64,000 nt of DNA from Roseburia rectibacter. Lineage in GTDB: Bacteria > Bacillota > Clostridia > Lachnospirales > Lachnospiraceae. The stretch covers positions 3,817,501-3,881,500 of the forward strand of contig NZ_CP092473.1 in assembly GCF_014287515.2 (NCBI RefSeq). The letters are read 5' to 3'. The notes under the pieces are model-generated. The model was given only the letters and a program-made list of their open reading frames with translations, was not told where the DNA came from and made no database searches. Numbering within the stretch: the stretch's first letter is position 1; each line of letters opens with the position of its first letter. The position numbers and the translations under genes were made by a program. This document shows, piece by piece, positions 52,415 through 61,702 of the stretch.

Positions 52415-53335
52415 TCATCCTTTTACAGAGCCGATGGTCAGACCTGAAATAAAATACTTCTGGAAAAATGGATATACACATGCAATAGGAACCACGATAA
52501 TAATAGCGATCGCCATTCTCACACTCTCTGTCGGCATACTTGCTTTATACTGCTGCAATGAAAGCCCGCCATATGGATTGTTCGCTATATACTCAATATT
52601 GTTCTGGATATTATTCAGCATAGACTGTAATGTCTGTAAATTCTTGTCTGAAATATATAAGGATGCCTGAAACCAGTCATTCCAATATCCAAATGCCGCG
52701 AACAGTGCGATCGTTGCAATGATCGGCTTTGAAATCGGTAAAATGATCTGTGCAAAAATTCGAAGCTGTCCTGCGCCATCAATTTTTGCCGATTCCACGA
52801 TGGAATCTGGGATCGTCGTTTTAAAAAAGGTTTTACAGATCACAATATTAAATGGCGATACCGCAAGCGGCAGGATCAATGCCCAGATAGAATTTCTCAA
52901 ATGCAGGATATTTGTATTAACAACGTATCCGGCGAGCATACCACCGTTGAAAATCATCGGGATAAAAATCACCCAGGTATAAAAACTTTTCAGTTTATAA
53001 GTATTTCTTGAAACAACATATCCCATCGTCGTTGTCAGCAGTACTGACAAAATAATACCAAGCGCGGTAACCAGAATGGAAATGAATGTTGCATGTAAAA
53101 TAGTTCCTCTTTCATTCCACAGAAACTGATATGCCGCTGCCGAAAGTTCCTGTGGTATTAACTGATATCCATTTTTCTGTATTGATGTCTCACTCGAAAT
53201 AGAGATAGAAAACACAAATACGATTGGAAAAATACACAACGCTGATAATATAATAAAAATGATATTAAAAAACACATTCGTGCTTTTTTTAATCTGATTA
53301 AGTTCTTTTTCTTTTCTTAATTTGTTGCGTGCCAT
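52415..53335 (-). CDS. ABC oligosaccharide permease, YtcP/LplC-type
   Basis: 306 residues, six helices, EAA loop 'PDSIVESAKIDGAGQLRIFA', end 'YFISGLTIGSVKG'. Pairs with the LplB-type permease 12 bp upstream and with the lipoprotein 47 bp downstream. The C-terminal coupling glycine-rich end is typical. Confidence 0.92.
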   Translation of the reverse strand: MARNKLRKEKELNQIKKSTNVFFNIIFIILSALCIFPIVFVFSISISSETSIQKNGYQLIPQELSAAAYQFLWNERGTILHATFISILVTALGIILSVLLTTTMGYVVSRNTYKLKSFYTWVIFIPMIFNGGMLAGYVVNTNILHLRNSIWALILPLAVSPFNIVICKTFFKTTIPDSIVESAKIDGAGQLRIFAQIILPISKPIIATIALFAAFGYWNDWFQASLYISDKNLQTLQSMLNNIQNNIEYIANNPYGGLSLQQYKASMPTESVRMAIAIIIVVPIACVYPFFQKYFISGLTIGSVKG

Positions 53336-53347
53336 ATTGCTATCCCC

Positions 53348-54301
53348 CTATATAATCGCGCTGTCTTCATCAACTTTTTTTACCAGCCAGTTTGTAAGCA
53401 AAATAGTTGCACAACAGCATACAGACTGGAAGAATGAAGCCGCTGCTGTCTTTCCAATTGGTGCGCTCGACTGGATTGCTTTGTAAATATATGTATCAAA
53501 TGTAGATGCAACGTTGTACAGGGACGCCGGTATTCCACCCGTTGCCTGATAAAACAGACCAAAATCAGAATAAAAGATTTTTCCTGCATCCAGGATCAGC
53601 ATCATGATCAGAACGGGTTTGATGCATGGCATTGTGATATGTTTTGTCTGCTGCCATTTGGTTGCACCGTCCATAACTGCCGCTTCATACAGAGACGGAT
53701 CAATTCCGGTGATCGTTGCCAGGTAGATGACCATTCCATATCCCATGCCTTTCCAGATCCTTAAAAAGGTAAGGATAAACGGCCAGTATTTCGGTTCCTG
53801 ATACCACATGATCTTTGTTCCACCAAGTGCAACAATGATATTATTTAAATAACCTTTTTCCGGCGTTAATACTGCATAAACAATATAACTGATCACAACC
53901 CATGACATAAAATACGGGAAAAACATCATCGTCTGATATGCTTTTGATGCCAATTTATTCCGCAAATTGCTCAGCATCAGCGCAAATCCTACTGCAACGG
54001 CCGCTCCCAGTGCAATAAACACAAGATTGTAAACGATCGTATTTCTCAATAACATCCAAAAGGCATTTGATTTAAAGAAATATGTGAAATTAGACCAGCC
54101 CACCCAGTCACTGTGAAGCAGATTATAGATAAATCCATGCCCCGGGCTCAATTTATAATCTTTAAATGCAATGATAATTCCAAACATTGGAAGGTAAGAA
54201 AACAATACAAACCATATAAAAGTTGGAAGAGAAATCAGTGTTAAATCCGTATCATCTCTTGTCCAACGTCTTTTTCCCTTCTTTTTCTTTATCTCTTTCA
54301 T
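53348..54301 (-). CDS. ABC oligosaccharide permease, LplB-type
   Basis: 317 residues with a lysine-rich start (MKEIKKKKGKRRWTRDD), six helices and the EAA loop 'DPSLYEAAVMDGATKWQQTK'. It is the first gene of the long island operon, preceded by GGAGGAGAC and a strong promoter at 54342-54370. The start codon is the ATG at 54301. The operon continues lipoprotein-GH130-unassigned A-unassigned B-GH38-MFS-GH3-GH20. Confidence 0.92.
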   Translation of the reverse strand: MKEIKKKKGKRRWTRDDTDLTLISLPTFIWFVLFSYLPMFGIIIAFKDYKLSPGHGFIYNLLHSDWVGWSNFTYFFKSNAFWMLLRNTIVYNLVFIALGAAVAVGFALMLSNLRNKLASKAYQTMMFFPYFMSWVVISYIVYAVLTPEKGYLNNIIVALGGTKIMWYQEPKYWPFILTFLRIWKGMGYGMVIYLATITGIDPSLYEAAVMDGATKWQQTKHITMPCIKPVLIMMLILDAGKIFYSDFGLFYQATGGIPASLYNVASTFDTYIYKAIQSSAPIGKTAAASFFQSVCCCATILLTNWLVKKVDEDSAII

Positions 54302-54341
54302 CAGTCTCCTCCTTTACTTTTGTTTCCCTGTTTATGAACAA

Positions 54342-54370
54342 ATATTAACTTTTATTTTATATTTTGTCAA
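54342..54370 (-). promoter_or_regulatory. Promoter of the long glycan operon
   Basis: On the minus strand TTGACA (54370-54365), 17 bp, TAATAT (54347-54342), about 40 bp before the permease ATG. Confidence 0.75.
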
Positions 54371-54383
54371 TAATTTTATTAAC
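54366..54383. promoter_or_regulatory. Palindromic operator candidate over the -35
   Basis: GTCAATAATTTTATTAAC is an 18-bp imperfect palindrome covering part of the -35. Similar GTTAAC/TTAACA palindromes lie at 54493-54506 and 55704-55721, so all may be bound by the LacI protein encoded at 54641. Confidence 0.45.
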
Positions 54384-54492
54384 TTTTTTATCCATTTGTC
54401 GTCACTTTTGTTGTTCTTAATATATTTTTATATAGCATTTTGTGCATTTCAACTATTTTTCAGTTGTTTTTTATTAATCGAACCGCCTCTTG

Positions 54493-54506
54493 TTAACATT
54501 TGTTAA
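54493..54506. promoter_or_regulatory. TTAACA-TT-TGTTAA inverted repeat upstream of the lacI gene
   Basis: Perfect 6-bp arms, 10 bp before the lacI -35. Possible autoregulatory operator. The remaining sequence of 54384-54640 is AT-rich with the lacI promoter only. Confidence 0.4.
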
Positions 54507-54515
54507 TTTTTTTTG

Positions 54516-54545
54516 TTGCAAACATCATCTCTTTAATGCTATACT
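54516..54545 (+). promoter_or_regulatory. Promoter of the lacI-type gene
   Basis: TTGCAA (54516-54521), 18 bp, TATACT (54540-54545), about 95 bp before the ATG at 54641. Confidence 0.55.
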
Positions 54546-54640
54546 GTACTTATAATTTCAAACTACATACCTGTCTTTTATTGACTGCAACTACACATTT
54601 TTCTATTTGTACTATAAATCTAAAAAGGAGTATTTCTACT

Positions 54641-55669
54641 ATGAGTAAAGTAACTATGCAAGACATTGCAGATGAATTGGGGATCTCACGCGTTACGGTA
54701 TGGAAAGTATTTAACAATCATTCAGGCGTTTCAGAAGCAGTTCGTGAAAGCGTACTTCAAAAGGCAAAAGAATTAGGATATTCCAAATTCATGCAGGAGC
54801 CCGCCGCAATCCCTAACGACCCGCAAGAGGATAAAACAGTCTCTTTAATCGTATCCCGCCCGGACTCCTCTACATTCTGGACAAACATTATCCATAGATT
54901 AGCGCAGGAACTGGCAACCCATAATATTAACCTTCTTTATACTTATGTGCCATCCTCCTATACACCTTCTTACTCCTTTCCCTCTGCCCTGACCAACGGA
55001 ACTGTCTCTGGGGCAATTATTCTGAATGTATATGACACGAAAATGGTTGAATTAATTAATAACACTTTAAACATCCCTAAAGTGTTCCTTGATACGGTAC
55101 CCGAAGTCGGCAACCGTGCTTTACATGGCGACCTGCTGCTGATCGAGGGCTATAATACCATGTATGAAATCACACAATCCATACTGGAAAGAGGCATTAC
55201 GAACATAGGCTTTATTGGCGATATCCATTACGCGATCACGAACAAAGACCGGTATATTGGTTTCTGCCATTGCCTGAAAGATCATAATATTCCCTTAAAT
55301 CCAGCCATCTGTCACACGGATCCCATTGGTATTTTCTCATATCATAATGATCTGTATGCCTTTTTGGATTCTATCCCGGAACTTCCACAGGCTTTCATTT
55401 GCGCAAGTGACTATATTGCCCATTTTCTTCACCTGTACCTGACAGAACATCCGGAGCGTATTCCAAACGGTATTATCCTCACCGGATTTGACGGAAGCAA
55501 TGAATATACGAACATCAACGGACTTCTCACAACCGCTTACGTTCACACCAGCCTCCTGGGAAAAAGACTTTCTTTACAGATCATCTATCGGATGGATCAT
55601 CCTGATGCGCCCTTCGAGCTGACATATATCAGCCCTGAAATTGTGTACCGGGATTCTATCGTAGACTGA
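54641..55669 (+). CDS. LacI-family regulator of the glycan island
   Basis: About 342 residues from ATG 54641, ten bases after AAGGAG; the frame extends further upstream without support. N-terminal helix-turn-helix 'TMQDIADELGISRVTVWKVF', hinge 'AKELGYSKF', then a periplasmic-binding-like effector domain ('LIVSRPDSSTFWTNIIHRLA', 'ILTGFDGSNEYTNINGLLTT'). It is divergent from the long ABC/GH130 operon and upstream of the secreted GH85 gene, so it could control both. Palindromes in both gaps could be its operators. The inducer may be a mannoside or GlcNAc sugar; this is inferred. Confidence 0.9.
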   Translation: MSKVTMQDIADELGISRVTVWKVFNNHSGVSEAVRESVLQKAKELGYSKFMQEPAAIPNDPQEDKTVSLIVSRPDSSTFWTNIIHRLAQELATHNINLLYTYVPSSYTPSYSFPSALTNGTVSGAIILNVYDTKMVELINNTLNIPKVFLDTVPEVGNRALHGDLLLIEGYNTMYEITQSILERGITNIGFIGDIHYAITNKDRYIGFCHCLKDHNIPLNPAICHTDPIGIFSYHNDLYAFLDSIPELPQAFICASDYIAHFLHLYLTEHPERIPNGIILTGFDGSNEYTNINGLLTTAYVHTSLLGKRLSLQIIYRMDHPDAPFELTYISPEIVYRDSIVD

Positions 55670-55703
55670 CCTTTCAAATTCTGTTCATCATCTTTCATAG
55701 CAA

Positions 55704-55721
55704 TGTTATCAAAAGTTAACA
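55704..55721. promoter_or_regulatory. TGTTATCAAAAGTTAACA palindrome upstream of GH85
   Basis: An 18-bp imperfect palindrome with TGTTA/TAACA arms. Several GATAAC half-sites also lie at 55828-55880 around the GH85 promoter. Candidate LacI operator. Confidence 0.4.
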
Positions 55722-55821
55722 GAGTTGTTTGTTATGTTTAAATAAATTAAGCAGATAGCTCAAAAATTTAAACTTATATTTGTGAACTATAGAGAAAAAG
55801 CACAAAATACAACACAAAAAG

Positions 55822-55850
55822 TTGACATTGATAACAAAAACAGATAACTT
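55822..55850 (+). promoter_or_regulatory. Promoter of the GH85 gene
   Basis: TTGACA (55822-55827), 17 bp, TAACTT (55845-55850), about 100 bp before the ATG. The -10 is weak, as expected for an activated or induced gene. Confidence 0.5.
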
Positions 55851-55952
55851 TATGATAACATATTATTAACAAATGATAAGGCGAGTTAAAAAATATGTTT
55901 AAGAAGTAACACTATGAAAAGACGGTGGGAGAAAAAAGAAAGGAAATGTTTT

Positions 55953-58787
55953 ATGAAAAACAAAGTTTTAGGAAGAAGATGCATTGCCATTTCTCTGGCA
56001 GCAGCATTATCTGCAGGCTTAACAGCCTGTGGCAACACAGGGGGTGACACACAAGCTGCCACGACGGAAACAACTCAAATAACAGAGACAGTTCAAACGG
56101 CAGAGAGAATTTATTCTCTTACGGAAGAGAATGAAAATCAGGAGCTTACGATGGCGCGTCAGCCGGAATCCTCTTACTGGTTTCCATCTGAACTTTTAAG
56201 CTGGGATGCAAAAACAGATGAAGATTTGCGTTTCAATGTAAGTACCGTCCCCCTTTCAGAGCGCGCCGCAAGAGAACATTTGCAGACAGTAAACTCAACT
56301 CAGAACAAAGAAACAAATATCATGGCAATTTCCATTATGAACAGCAGTACCAGTGGAAACCCGCCTCATGGTCTGAATAAAGTGAATGCAAATACTTTCA
56401 CCTACTGGCAGTATGTGGATACGCTGGTTTACTGGGGTGGTTCTTCCGGAGAAGGTCTCATTGTATCGCCAAGCCCTGACGTTGTAGATGCAGCACATAA
56501 AAATGGCGTAAGAGTTCTTGGAACTGTTTTCATGCCTCAGACCGCACATGGCGGTAAAATGGAGTGGTTAGAAGACCTGCTTGTAAAAAATGAAGATGGC
56601 TCTTATCCGGTAGCAGACAAACTCATTGAAGTTGCGCAGACTTATGGTTTTGAGGGTTGGTTCATGAATCAGGAAACCGAAGGAACCGATGAAGAACCGC
56701 TGACGGCAGACCATGCGGCGCGCATGCAGCAATTTATCCAATATTTCAAAGAGCAGGCACCGGATCTGGATCTGGTCTACTATGATTCCATGACCGTGGA
56801 CGGCAGGATGGATTGGCAGAATGCCTTAACAGAAGAAAACCTTGCTTATCTTGTGTCCGAAGACGGAGAACCCGTCGCCGATGCAATGTTTTTAAATTTC
56901 TGGTGGACTTCAGACACCCTTTCCGATCAGGAACTTCTGAAGAAGTCTGCCGCACTTGCTTCCGAAAACGGTATCAACCCTTATGATCTCTATGCGGGTG
57001 TAGATATCCAGAGCGAGGGCTATCATACGGAAATTAAATGGGATTTATTCGAAAACGAAAAAGGCGGGACCTATACTTCACTGGGACTTTACTGTCCAAG
57101 CTGGGCTTATACTTCTGCTGATACGATCCAGAATTTCTGGAAACAGGAAAATAAACTCTGGGTCAACTCCATGGGTGATCCATCCGCAGATGTCAAAAAA
57201 CTCAGTAACACACAGTGGAAAGGTATTTCCTCTTATATAGTAGAGCGTACGCCTCTGACATCTCTACCGTTTGTAACAAATTTCTCTACAGGGAATGGTT
57301 ACAGTTTCTTTAAGAACGGCAGCCAGATAAGCTTACTTGACTGGAACAACCGCAGCATCGCAGATATTATGCCAACCTACCGTTATATTATTGAAAACGG
57401 TGACGGCAATAAATTAAGTGCTGATCTGGATGTAGCAGATGCTTACTATGGTGGAACAAGCCTCATTTTAAGAGGCAATATGGCAAAAGATACCTCTTCC
57501 ACAATTAAGTTATATGCTGCAGAACTTACCGCTGCAGACAATATGATCTATACGACTGCTGCAAAGGCAAAGGGAACAGAAATTACTTTAAATGCGGTAC
57601 TTGAATTAGAAGATGGTTCTGTTGTGACATTAGAGGGTGACCAGAACGTCGGTGAGGAATGGACCGTTGTCTCTTATGATACTTCTTCTATCATAGGAAA
57701 GACGATCAAATCCATCTCTTATGAGATAACTTCTGCTGAAGATGTGAGCGGACTGCAGTTACGTTTCGGTAACATCACAATGATGGAGGCAGATTCCGAA
57801 GAAAATGCAGCCGTAAGCAATCTGGAAGTATTAGATTCCGAGTTTGATGAAGATGGAATGTATGCAGGTGTACGTCTTGCGTGGAATTCAGATACAGCTG
57901 CTGATTATTATGAAGTTTACCGGGTGAATCAGGATAATTCCAGATCCCTGCTTGGCGTATCCAACACAACCAGTTTCTATATCAACACACTTCCCCGTAC
58001 AGATGATACCAACAAGTCTGCCTTTGAGGTCGTTCCAGTCAATGCAGCCTTTGAAGAGGGAAACAGTGCACAGGTCGTTATGGATTGGCCAGACAACAGT
58101 CTGCCGAAAGCAGATTTTGCAGCAGATGTAACACTGGCTGCACCAGGTACGAAGATTACTTTTGAAAGTTTATGCTCTGCAAATACAGAAACCGTAAACT
58201 GGACATTTACAGGAGCAGATATCGAAACAGCAGAAGGCGAGAGCGTATCGGTATCTTATCCAGAAGAGGGCATCTACAATGTTAAGGTAACAGCGGTGAA
58301 TAAGGCTGGAAGCATTGAGAAAGAAAAAGAAGGCTATATTGTTATCACCTCAGATGCAGCAGATGGTCTTGTACTTCTTTCCCAGGGAGCAGGAACCGAA
58401 GCAGACGCATATGTAAATGAAAACGAAGCGCCGGAGTTTGCGGTAGATGGCGATGTTTCGACGAAATGGTGTGCAACAGGAGCTGCACCTCATGAAATTA
58501 CCCTTGATTTAGGCGAAGTGAATACCGTAAGTGCAGTTGACATTTTCCATGCAGAAGCAGGTGGCGAGAGTGCAGACATGAACACGAAATCTTATACCAT
58601 TCTTGTCAGCCAGGATGGAAATAGTTTTGAAGAAGTATACAGCGTGACAAAAAATACAAATGGCACGACGCACAATGCATTTACACCAAAAGACGCACGG
58701 TATGTGAAACTCGTAGTAAATAAACCTACACAGGGAAGCGACAGTGCTGCGCGTATTTATGAGATTGAAGTTTATGGAATAAAATAA
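55953..58787 (+). CDS. Secreted GH85 endo-beta-N-acetylglucosaminidase lipoprotein
   Basis: About 944 residues from ATG 55953 (the ATG at 55914 only lengthens the start). Signal MKNKVLGRRCIAISLAAALS and lipobox LTAC (C26) anchor it outside the membrane. The GH85 barrel has 'QYVDTLVYWGGSSGEGLIVS', 'VRVLGTVFMPQTAHGG' and the N239-x-E241 catalytic pair in EGWFMNQETEG, followed by 'DLVYYDSMTVDGRMDWQNAL'. Later come Fn3/beta domains, a PKD-like domain near 730-810 ('TETVNWTFTGADIETAEG') and a C-terminal CBM32/F5-8C-like domain. It cuts the GlcNAc-beta-1,4-GlcNAc core of N-glycans. It stands alone behind lacI. Confidence 0.94.
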   Translation: MKNKVLGRRCIAISLAAALSAGLTACGNTGGDTQAATTETTQITETVQTAERIYSLTEENENQELTMARQPESSYWFPSELLSWDAKTDEDLRFNVSTVPLSERAAREHLQTVNSTQNKETNIMAISIMNSSTSGNPPHGLNKVNANTFTYWQYVDTLVYWGGSSGEGLIVSPSPDVVDAAHKNGVRVLGTVFMPQTAHGGKMEWLEDLLVKNEDGSYPVADKLIEVAQTYGFEGWFMNQETEGTDEEPLTADHAARMQQFIQYFKEQAPDLDLVYYDSMTVDGRMDWQNALTEENLAYLVSEDGEPVADAMFLNFWWTSDTLSDQELLKKSAALASENGINPYDLYAGVDIQSEGYHTEIKWDLFENEKGGTYTSLGLYCPSWAYTSADTIQNFWKQENKLWVNSMGDPSADVKKLSNTQWKGISSYIVERTPLTSLPFVTNFSTGNGYSFFKNGSQISLLDWNNRSIADIMPTYRYIIENGDGNKLSADLDVADAYYGGTSLILRGNMAKDTSSTIKLYAAELTAADNMIYTTAAKAKGTEITLNAVLELEDGSVVTLEGDQNVGEEWTVVSYDTSSIIGKTIKSISYEITSAEDVSGLQLRFGNITMMEADSEENAAVSNLEVLDSEFDEDGMYAGVRLAWNSDTAADYYEVYRVNQDNSRSLLGVSNTTSFYINTLPRTDDTNKSAFEVVPVNAAFEEGNSAQVVMDWPDNSLPKADFAADVTLAAPGTKITFESLCSANTETVNWTFTGADIETAEGESVSVSYPEEGIYNVKVTAVNKAGSIEKEKEGYIVITSDAADGLVLLSQGAGTEADAYVNENEAPEFAVDGDVSTKWCATGAAPHEITLDLGEVNTVSAVDIFHAEAGGESADMNTKSYTILVSQDGNSFEEVYSVTKNTNGTTHNAFTPKDARYVKLVVNKPTQGSDSAARIYEIEVYGIK

Positions 58788-58806
58788 TTTAAACTCTGTA
58801 AACACA

Positions 58807-58853
58807 AAAGGACTGGCATTGCTGAATTTTTATCAGCTTACTGCCAGTCCTTT
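58807..58853. terminator. Bidirectional terminator between GH85 and GH38 genes
   Basis: AAAGGACTGGCA (58807-58818) pairs with TGCCAGTCCTTT (58842-58853), T-run on the plus side and A-run on the minus side. It serves the convergent genes ending at 58787 and 58872. Confidence 0.88.
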
Positions 58854-58871
58854 TTTGTGCGTCATCTCTGT

Positions 58872-61580
58872 TTATGCTCTCCATCCGATCGTCCGGATCT
58901 CATGTTTTCCTAATACGATTTCCTTCTCTTCTTTCTGTAACTGGTCTTTTTCCAGCAGATCATAGGTATAAACTTCAGGCTGTGAGACAGAAACCGTCGT
59001 CTCTTCATCCGAAAGGTTGCAGAAACGCAAAATCACATTCCCGGTCAGCATACTGTGTTTTAATGCTGTCGGAACTGCCTGTAAATGTTTCTTTTCTACA
59101 AACCGGTAAGTCTGCGGCAGGGTTCCCGTCTGTCTTTCCATTCCCGCGGTCTGCCAGTCTGTCTGGAACTGGTATGCCTCCTCGTAGGAATGATAAAGTT
59201 CCTCCCCTGCGCCATGCGGGATGATCTCATATTCCGTGGTCTTTTCGCCCAGGCACTGTGCTTCCGGTGTTAAAAATACACCCCAGTCTCCCAGCTCGCG
59301 CACACCACGGTGAAGTGTTACTGCGATCGTATTTTTTCCGTCACGCAAAATCTCATACTCTGCAAGACCTTTATTGGCGATGGTGAGTCCATATGCATCC
59401 TCATGCACATTGACAAAGCACTGCTGATGCTGGGCATTGCAAGGATTTTCCCATGTATCTGCCGGTACGTTCGGGCGTTTTGCCACCTCAAATACAGAAT
59501 CTGCGTAATGGAAATCTGTATGTAATCCCGTCTCAAAAAGGACGCGCAGACGGTGGTCTTTGATCTGGTTATTGAAAGCGGTCTTTACTTTCAGTCCTTT
59601 TCCGTGCTTCTCTAAGGTATACTCTGTCACGATCTCAAATGGAACCAGATGACTGCCTCGGGATGCCTTGCGGTGTTTAAACTCTACAAGATCCTCGATC
59701 TCTCCTGCCAGCGTCTCATCGGCTGCATCCGGGAGCATCATCGTATGTTTTACACGGATCACGGCGCGGCATGCGTTATCTTCTGCCACTGTGATCTCTG
59801 CTTTCGTCCCTTTTGTCGTCACCGGTACGTCATTTACCGGGGCAAAGAAAATATATTCGTTTCCGATATCCCCGCAGTCCTCAAAGATACCAAGTCCCCT
59901 GTATACATGACCTGTCTTTTTATCAGTCAGTTCCACAGAGCCATCTTCATTAAAGTATGCCTTTAAAAACTCATTTTCCAGTGTATTTTCTGCTGTGATC
60001 AATGACTCCACAGTATTGATACATTCTGCACTTGCATATTCTGCACTCTGATGTCCCGCTGCCTCTGCCAACACATAAGTGTCCCATCCAAATGCCGGCA
60101 CATCGGCTGCTTCCATGGTGATCTTTACGCGTTTTGCAATATATGGCTGGCGGAATTTATCTTTTGGCAGGTCATAATTAAAATGATTTGCAATTTCAGT
60201 GACAACCGCCGGGATCTCTCTTCCGTCTTTGTCAAGTACACGGTATTCCGGGAGTTTCTTTTCATGCATGCGCGCTGCCACTTCGGCTACCGGCGCTTCA
60301 CTGAAATACATGCGGTCGGTTTCTAACTCCAGTTCCACAACGCCTGTGCGGTCCCAGCCGGTCGTATTGACAACGACAAACGGAATGTTTCCTTCCTTCA
60401 CTGCACTGGTATCGATCTTTCCTTTCAGATAGTCCATACACATGGAAATGATGTGCAGCGCCACCTGTTCTGCCTTTTCAAAACGGGTTACCATCTCACG
60501 GTGTACGTCATCCACGCTGCATCCGCAGATACTGTCGTGCGGATGATTCTGCATCAGAAGTTTCCAGCCATAGGTAAACAGATCCTGTGGATATTCCATA
60601 CCCTCTTTTGCCGCAATCGCAGCGAGCGGTTCTGCCACTTTCTCAAATAGCATCTCACAGCGGACATTCCACTGTTTGATATAAATGCGGGAGGATGCTG
60701 TGTTCGCTAACGTATACCATCCATCCGTTTTCTGGCTGCGCAGCTCGCCCGTGATCGTGTTCAGATCGTCCGGCAGTTCCTTTTTTACCTGCTCCACATA
60801 ATCGGTAAAATTAGAATGTACGAACTCCACATCCGGGTATAGCGCATTTGCCGTGCGGATGGCAGATGACAGATCGGTCTGTACCGGCTGATGGTCACAG
60901 CCATTCATGAATAAAAGCTGGTCCGTACTTGCATAACGCACAGCATCTGCAAGTTTTTTATCCCAGTATTCTTTTGACTTTTCTTCTTCCACCGGCACTT
61001 CCACGCCATTGTTGTACCAGTTTGCAAATAAAATGCCAAGCACCGCAGATCCGTCTGCTGACTGCCAGTTCATCTCGGAATAAGTGGACTCATAGGCTTC
61101 TGTTGTCTGATTATTAAATCCGGTCGGTTTTACACCTCTTCCGAATACCGCCGTGTCAATGCCTGCCTTCTTTAAAAGCTGCGGCGCCTGTCCCATATTT
61201 CCAAAGGAATCCGGGAAGTATCCGATCTTTGTCCACTTTCCGCCAAATTCCTGTGCAAGTTTATAACCCATCTGTAAGTTTCTGACATTCGACTCGCTGC
61301 TTGTCAGAAATTCATCCTGCAATACATACCATGGACCGATTGCAATCCTGCCATCCTCGATCAGCTTCTGCAGACGTGCACGGTTTTCGGGCCGTACCTG
61401 AAGATAATCTTCCAGCATGATGGTCTGCCCATCCAGATGAAAACATTTATATTCTTTATCTTTTTCCATGGTATCAATCAGCGTATCCATCATTTCAATA
61501 TAAAGCATATGATGTTTTTCATATGGAAGATACCATTCTCTGTCCCAGTGTGTATGAGAAATAATATGCGCTTTTTTCAT
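58872..61580 (-). CDS. GH38-family alpha-mannosidase (short form)
   Basis: 902 residues from ATG 61580 (MKKAHIISHTHWD), six bases after GGAG. Zinc ligands are in HTHWDREWY (H11, D13) at the very start, with nucleophile D124 in YFPDSFGN. This start-at-barrel form matches the streptococcal GH38 type, which acts on alpha-1,3- and other mannoses of N-glycans in the cytoplasm. No signal peptide. It follows the GH125 gene, and the two probably work together to clear alpha-mannose branches. A duplicated 17-bp repeat lies over its leader. Confidence 0.95.
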   Translation of the reverse strand: MKKAHIISHTHWDREWYLPYEKHHMLYIEMMDTLIDTMEKDKEYKCFHLDGQTIMLEDYLQVRPENRARLQKLIEDGRIAIGPWYVLQDEFLTSSESNVRNLQMGYKLAQEFGGKWTKIGYFPDSFGNMGQAPQLLKKAGIDTAVFGRGVKPTGFNNQTTEAYESTYSEMNWQSADGSAVLGILFANWYNNGVEVPVEEEKSKEYWDKKLADAVRYASTDQLLFMNGCDHQPVQTDLSSAIRTANALYPDVEFVHSNFTDYVEQVKKELPDDLNTITGELRSQKTDGWYTLANTASSRIYIKQWNVRCEMLFEKVAEPLAAIAAKEGMEYPQDLFTYGWKLLMQNHPHDSICGCSVDDVHREMVTRFEKAEQVALHIISMCMDYLKGKIDTSAVKEGNIPFVVVNTTGWDRTGVVELELETDRMYFSEAPVAEVAARMHEKKLPEYRVLDKDGREIPAVVTEIANHFNYDLPKDKFRQPYIAKRVKITMEAADVPAFGWDTYVLAEAAGHQSAEYASAECINTVESLITAENTLENEFLKAYFNEDGSVELTDKKTGHVYRGLGIFEDCGDIGNEYIFFAPVNDVPVTTKGTKAEITVAEDNACRAVIRVKHTMMLPDAADETLAGEIEDLVEFKHRKASRGSHLVPFEIVTEYTLEKHGKGLKVKTAFNNQIKDHRLRVLFETGLHTDFHYADSVFEVAKRPNVPADTWENPCNAQHQQCFVNVHEDAYGLTIANKGLAEYEILRDGKNTIAVTLHRGVRELGDWGVFLTPEAQCLGEKTTEYEIIPHGAGEELYHSYEEAYQFQTDWQTAGMERQTGTLPQTYRFVEKKHLQAVPTALKHSMLTGNVILRFCNLSDEETTVSVSQPEVYTYDLLEKDQLQKEEKEIVLGKHEIRTIGWRA

Positions 61581-61583
61581 AGT

Positions 61584-61637
61584 AGTCTCCATTCCTGCCC
61601 GTATCTCAGGGCATCACAAAAGTCTCCATTCCTGCCC
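61584..61637. repeat. Direct repeat of 17 bp covering the GH38 ribosome site
   Basis: AGTCTCCATTCCTGCCC occurs at 61584-61600 and 61621-61637. On the minus strand each copy carries GGAATGGAGACT, so the ribosome site of the GH38 gene exists twice, 37 bp apart; only the nearer one precedes the ATG at a useful distance. Confidence 0.75.
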
Positions 61638-61702
61638 ATTTTCGCCCCCCTGCTTTTCATTCTTATCACAGGTTTGTGCGCAGGCACAAATATTTTTCGT
61701 TT

